Of a stretch of DNA of 64,000 nucleotides, positions 59,593 through 64,000 are shown piece after piece. Each line of letters opens with the position of its first letter. The stretch's first letter is position 1. The DNA is taken from NCBI RefSeq assembly GCF_037975245.1, contig NC_092563.1:24894960-24958959 (forward strand), read 5' to 3'. The position numbers and the translations under genes are program-made. The notes beneath the pieces are model-generated. The model made no database searches, had not been told where the DNA came from, and saw only the letters and a list, made by a program, of their open reading frames with translations. This DNA is from Apostichopus japonicus (Eukaryota > Echinodermata > Holothuroidea > Aspidochirotida > Stichopodidae).

Positions 59593-60299
59593 GTAAGTTA
59601 TGGTTATATGATCGCAATCAAAAACGTTATAAGCATATCTCTAAAGAAATAGAAACGTATTAAATCAGTCCTCTCCTCTCCTCTCCTCTCCTCTCCTCTC
59701 CTCTCCTCTCCTCTCCTCTCCTCTCCTCTCCTCTCCTCTCCTCTCCTCTCCTCTCCTCTCCTCTCCTCTCCTCTCCTCTCCTCTCCTCTCCTCTCCTCTC
59801 CTCTCCTCTCCTCTCCTCTCCTCTCCTCTCCTCTCCTCTCCTCTCCTCTCCTCTCCTCTCCTCTCCTCTCCTCTCCTCTCCTCTCCTCTCCTCTCCTCTC
59901 CTCTCCTCTCCTCTCCTCTCCTCTCCTCTCCTCTCCTCTCCTCTCCTCTCCTCTCCTCTCCTCTCCTCTCCTCTCCTCTCCTCTCCTCTCCTCTCCTCTC
60001 CTCTCCTCTCCTCTCCTCTCCTCTCCTCTCCTCTCCTCTCCTCTCCTCTCCTCTCCTCTCCTCTCCTCTCCTCTCCTCTCCTCTCCTCTCCTCTCCTCTC
60101 CTCTCCTCTCCTCTCCTCTCCTCTCCTCTCCTCTCCTCTCCTCTCCTCTCCTCTCCTCTCCTCTCCTCTCCTCTCCTCTCCTCTCCTCTCCTCTCCTCTC
60201 CTCTCCTCTCCTCTCCTCTCCTCTCCTCTCCTCTCCTCTCCTCTCCTCTCCTCTCCTCTTCTTTGTACATAACGTAACAATGTTATATTATATTTGCAG
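59593..60299 (+). other. intron 2 of the calbindin-like gene, mostly pentanucleotide repeat
   Basis: A 707-bp GT-AG intron, GTAAGT to TTGCAG. All but about 120 bp is the CTCTC tract, so the pre-mRNA intron is almost entirely pyrimidine. Confidence 0.85.
59671..60259 (+). repeat. CTCTC pentanucleotide tract, about 117 units
   Basis: Perfect CTCTC repeat with a single T change at the end. The unit is its own mirror image, so the tract is a perfect polypurine-polypyrimidine mirror repeat, the classic triplex (H-DNA) substrate. The 200-codon minus-strand RRGEE frames are by-products. Confidence 0.98.
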
Positions 60300-60389
60300 G
60301 AGGTCACAGACCAAATGGCTAAAGACATGCAAGAATGTTTCATGAGTACTTACGATGATGCAGGTGACGGTAGGATCGCTATCACCGAG
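60300..60389 (+). CDS. calbindin-like EF-hand protein, coding exon 3
   Basis: Exactly 30 codons in phase 0, from TTGCAG to a GTTAGC donor. It encodes EVTDQMAKDMQECFMS and then TYDDAGDGRIAITE. The helix ECFMSTYD and loop match EF-hand 2 of the calbindin-32/calretinin group (fly form CFMEAYDDNQDGKIDIRE). The loop D-D-A-G-D-G-R-I-A-I-T-E keeps Asp1, Asp5, Gly6 and Glu12, but position 3 is Ala in place of an oxygen donor, so affinity is probably reduced. In the family the next residues are normally LAxLLPxxENF. Confidence 0.85.
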
Positions 60390-60977
60390 GTTAGCTAAAC
60401 ATCCAATTTTATTTTGATTCAATCCTTAATATTTGTAAATTCCAAGTCATCAATAGCTGAGCGAAATGCAACATTCACGTCCCACTAAATGCCATATTGA
60501 AACCCACGCGGATAACCGTCTGAACAGTTGATATTGAAAAGTATTATACATTTGCCTGAGGGTATTGCATCTTACTACACATACCAGCGATGCACTGGTT
60601 TACCACATACTATTTCGCTGAACTGAAGAAGTCAGCCAAGATAATCATTTACGCGTCTATACTTCCCAAACTCCCAAATCAACTTTTCGAACCTGCCGAG
60701 TGATACACGCACTGGCCTACTTGAAATATACAAAACATATGTTCTGATCGCAATTCGGGAGAATCCGTCTACATATGTTCTCACAACTGTTGGACAAGGT
60801 CGTTCGTTTAGCAAGCTGTTGGCACTGTGCATTAAGCGTAGGCTGATATTTCACGATAATACCTAATTTAAAAACTGGCTGATAGGCGGACGGAAAAAGT
60901 CCCATGGCTATTACAGGTATAACATATATTGGGTGTTAAATGTGCCACTGTCAGTTTAAGTAACTATATTCTTTCAG
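60390..60977 (+). other. intron 3 (or downstream intron) of the calbindin-like gene
   Basis: Non-coding sequence between the GTTAGC donor and the TTCTTTCAG acceptor at 60977. No repeat recognised. Confidence 0.45.
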
Positions 60978-60995
60978 GCGATATTACCCGAATGA
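60978..60995 (+). CDS. possible terminal exon of the calbindin-like gene
   Basis: After a pyrimidine-rich TATTCTTTCAG acceptor, phase-0 reading gives A-I-L-P-E and a TGA at 60993-60995. The family normally has L-A-x-L-L-P-x-x-E-N-F here, so ILPE looks like the eroded start of that block, followed by a stop. Joined to exon 3, the protein ends ITEAILPE at 105 residues, with two EF-hands instead of six. The alternative is that the true next exon lies beyond the window and this acceptor is unused. Confidence 0.35.
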   Translation, partial: AILPE

Positions 60996-62439
60996 AATGT
61001 TAGGATTTTTTTCGAAAGTAAACATAATTTGTTAAGTTATTGATGTTAAAGGCAGTTAGTATCGCTTCCAAATTATAGATTGTTAAGAATAGCTAGAGTT
61101 TTTCGAAATGTACATTTTCTGTAGTTTTATGGTTCTTCAGAAAATTTCAACACATTTTAGGATTGATAAAGTAAAGATGTTTCTCGGAATGAAAGATAAA
61201 GCTTTGATTATATAGCGGTGAACCGTCTGTACAGTTTGAAACCCTACTTTTTTATAGTTATTTTCTAGCATATTTCGGAGTAATACAAAGGAAACCTACA
61301 TTGTAGAAGCATGTTTTTCATTGTTACTTTACATGATTTATAATGAAGTTAAAAATCATATAACCATAGTAACCTAGTGTGAATCAAGCAGTCTCCTCAA
61401 CACAATTTCCAGAGCTGTGGTTCTCGTACCGGCATAGTGCTGCAGTACGTAGATTTTGCAATAAGACTGGGTATTCGTCGGTCTCATACCCCCCCCCCCC
61501 CCCAACCCACCCCACCACACTCTAAAATCCATTACTGCGGTTCCTGTTAAATGATAGCAGTTTAGGGTTAAATCTGAGAGCTAATGTCATCTTCAACTTT
61601 TGCCCTCGTGTATTGCATTTAAACATTCTGTCGTGTTTGAAAGATGAGTATCTCTCTCTAAAAAATAAAGCCCGTAGCAACTTCACTCTAAATTTTACGT
61701 TTTCTTAGACTTTCTTAAATTTTCACGCTAGTCTAAATTGCTGGACTAAAATCATCTAAATAAACAAACAGTTTATATTTCATTCAATACCCCCACCCAT
61801 CAACTCCCCCACACCACTAAAATAAATAAAACGATGGCAAAGTGACGTGTTTATACTTAAAGCGCCATTATTAATTTAATTAGGCTTGAATATGCAGGCC
61901 GTGTATATCATGAGCCTTCAAGTAGTTGGCTTCACGTGTATAGTCCTTAATTATGTACTCGCCCACATTGTGAAAAAAACTAGGCATCGAAAAATATCCT
62001 ATCATGCAGAATGAATTAACTATAAAGAGATCAAATTTATAAAAAGAAAAGAAAAACTCAAGTGCCTTAAAGGTCATACGTATTGGCTCCAATTTTCTTT
62101 TTCTTTTTTTTCAAATGGCTTAACATTTTCAAAATCACATTTTTTGGGAGGATTTGATCTTTCACTAGAAAGTTAAGGTTGTTAATTTAAATGTCTGATT
62201 GAGGGAACATTGCGTGGTGGGTGGAAGTGCATAGTTTCAGAGTAAATGACTTTTCTTTTTTTTTTTGTTATTTATATAGAATACTTGGGTTAACACTGAT
62301 GAACTTAAAATTATTTGGAGAGGAAATTTCTAAACGTTGGATAAGATGAAAATGAACCTCATAATCTATAAAAGATGAATAAAGAAGAAAACATGTTAAT
62401 AACGGTCTGTAAAAGCTCCACAAGTTTAAATGGATCCCA

Positions 62440-62520
62440 TAATGTATGTAGCGAAGGCCCGCGGGCTGGATTTGAACCCCTTACTGAGAATAAAATTCGG
62501 CGCGCTATAGCTATTAGTAC
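62440..62520 (-). repeat. tRNA-like fragment, probable SINE piece
   Basis: On the minus strand TAGCTATAGCGCGCCGAA is followed by GGGGTTCAAATCCAGCCCGC, a good B box with T-arm pairing. The anticodon arm cannot be folded convincingly, so it is a tRNA-derived repeat, not a functional tRNA. Confidence 0.4.
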
Positions 62521-63634
62521 TATTAATGGAATATGCAGAAGTTCAAGGTCCCATGTTGTTATGCGTGTGCACTCTACTGGCATAACCTGCAAATTGTACA
62601 AACTATGTATATAGGCATATTTTGATTCTCTCTAGCCTTTTAATTCAAACAATTTTTCTCTCTGACTATTTTGCAATGGACTCATGATTTGTTTTTTTTT
62701 AAATTTCCTTCTTCATCCTTCTTTTTCTTGCTTTGTAATCATTTTATATATTTACGGCGGTGTGGTGGGGGTGGGGTGGGGGGGGGGGTTCAGGTGGTAT
62801 TGCAGGAGTTTGCTCTATTGTGATGAGTAGCTTATTTCAGTTGTTTTCGTGCAGGAGAGAGAACTTTAGGTAGACCAAATATCATCACCTTACTTCTAAA
62901 AGGCTCTTCTCTCGTCAATAGGTTCCAATATATACTAAGAGCCTATATAGTAAAACCGACGTTAAGTGCGGTGGAAATCTGCAAAGCATGGGCGTAGTTA
63001 GACTTTTACAAAAACTAAAAAAATAAGGGGGCGGCATATGCGGTGGAAAGACATACTGGAAAGAGGCACTGATGTTGTCTGTTCTGAGCAGACCATGGTG
63101 GTCTCTGGCAAATTCTTGTTATGTTATAGTAACTTGCACTTAACGACGGTGGTATACTACGTAGCATAACCGCCAGCCCTTCAATTTTGTCGAAGATTAT
63201 AGGTCTATATAACCTGAAGGAAACAGTGTGAATTAATTTCGTATTCATTCCGTAAGCATGTATGAAGGCATCATATACATTATGTATAATATTATTGTTA
63301 TAGAAGGTTACTGTACACCATTAACAACCATTCAGGCTTTTCCGTATATACGCGCATGTAGCCTATACATATGTATATAGATAAGATCATTGAACCAAGG
63401 CGGTTATACTTGATATTTGTATGGAGCCTACAGGCATTATCAATTAGTGTGATTATTCAGTACCAAGAGATTTCGTTTTAGAGTGTAGTTGAACTGATTC
63501 CACGAGGCAAACGTGTTTGTCATTAACATATAATTACACTCTGTAAAGCTCAAGAGTGTAGTTACTAAAAGGAATCGAGATTAAAGCAACAATCAGACCT
63601 TTTACTTTATTATAGCTTCAGATATCACTCCAAG

Positions 63635-63683
63635 GCGCATGCGCAACGCAGACGGTATCAAAAACATGGGGCGACGCATGCGC
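63635..63683. promoter_or_regulatory. two NRF1-like palindromes
   Basis: GCGCATGCGC at 63635-63644 and ACGCATGCGC at 63674-63683 fit the NRF1 consensus, which is often found in CpG-type promoters. A single similar site is at about 51763. No adjacent gene is visible in the last 320 bp. Confidence 0.3.
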
Positions 63684-64000
63684 TGTATTAAAATTATCAT
63701 CATGTATCATGAAATTTTGGTAAAAAGTTAATGAAAATCTTTTCCTACCAAGGTGATATCGGCGAGCCACTATATGAAACATAAATGAACATGGTTTTTA
63801 AGTACTAAGGTAAACGTTCTTAACAAAAAGCTGTGATGTTCCATATGAGGAAAACAATGGCATAAATCATTGTGAAACAAACATTTAGTAGAATGTTTTG
63901 AATACGATTGAGTTATAGCCTATCCTAAGAAATAGTTTTAAACTTTTAAAAATCGAATCTGTGTCGACAAAAAAGGCACAATGAAGCTTCTGGTGTCTGT

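Larger units (their letters stand above)
60996..64000. other. right flank, no further exon seen
   Basis: I looked for the missing EF-hands 3-6 (LLPxEENF, RKYDxDxSGFIE) and did not find them. A poly-C run lies at 61491-61503 and a G-rich run at 62764-62790. AATAAA at about 61662 could serve as a polyadenylation signal. Confidence 0.35.

Noticed and set aside
59660-60343. 227-codon and 201-codon RRGEE-repeat frames
   Set aside because: Translation of the CTCTC tract antisense to the EF-hand gene.
62375-62430. NKEENMLI as the missing LLPxEENFLL exon of the EF-hand gene
   Set aside because: No upstream acceptor in the right phase and no LLP before it; the following residues do not continue the family pattern.
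1-64000. CRISPR arrays, prokaryotic operons, phage or plasmid modules
   Set aside because: Intron structure, microsatellites and animal transposons show eukaryotic nuclear DNA; no spacer-repeat array exists. The tandem arrays are ordinary minisatellites.

Overview
The window reads as intron-rich, repeat-rich, AT-leaning genomic DNA from an animal, most likely a marine invertebrate such as an echinoderm (sea cucumber-like). The reasons are GT-AG introns up to 13 kb, Penelope-like retroelements with GIY-YIG tails, hAT- and TTAA-type MITEs, a THAP-bearing DNA element, many TAGGCCTA-type stretches, and a calbindin-32/calretinin-type EF-hand gene. The species assignment is inference. Almost no long open frame is real: apart from two transporter genes, coding sequence appears only as short spliced exons or as decayed transposon remnants.

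Left part (1-5 kb): a short minus-strand first exon with a SAM-like N-terminus lies beside a 4.0-kb non-autonomous DNA element. That element has perfect 21-bp terminal inverted repeats (978-998 and 4952-4972), long subterminal arrays of short repeats, an internal foldback hairpin, a nested hAT MITE remnant and a cluster of CRE-like motifs. Middle-left part (5.3-20 kb): a 2.1-kb segment holding an intronless SLC35G/EamA-type transporter gene is duplicated in tandem (CDS 5686-6690 and 8723-9727, 334 aa each, 7 residue differences). The central 630 bp is almost identical, which suggests gene conversion. A third, decayed copy lies at about 16.26-16.66 kb. The surrounding sequence holds two TTAA-flanked MITEs in opposite orientation, a 1.7-kb THAP-containing TIR element, the 3' end of a Penelope-like element, and a ~450-bp segment present twice (15.04 and 19.16 kb).

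Middle (20-45 kb): a hAT MITE with an intact 8-bp target duplication (20168-20426), a ~182-bp tandem duplication with CCAAT/TATA motifs, a Penelope-like reverse transcriptase relic on the minus strand (about 29.04-30.04 kb) with both catalytic motifs broken, and long stretches in which I see no gene.

Right part (46-61 kb): a spliced plus-strand gene of the calbindin/calretinin/secretagogin family. The visible coding exons are 46011-46149, 59522-59592 and 60300-60389. A short candidate terminal exon at 60978-60995 would close a 105-residue protein with only two EF-hands. Intron 1 (13.4 kb) carries a ~460-bp GGAT tract, a degenerate TATGAG-type array and a 61-bp minisatellite. Intron 2 (707 bp) is more than four-fifths a perfect CTCTC pentanucleotide tract. 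To the right of 61 kb I see only non-coding sequence, one tRNA-like repeat piece and two NRF1-like palindromes.

Nothing here is an operon or a defence system. The most notable biology is the gene-converted transporter pair, the composite TIR element placed just upstream of a start codon, and the apparently shortened calbindin-like gene with two altered EF-hand loops.
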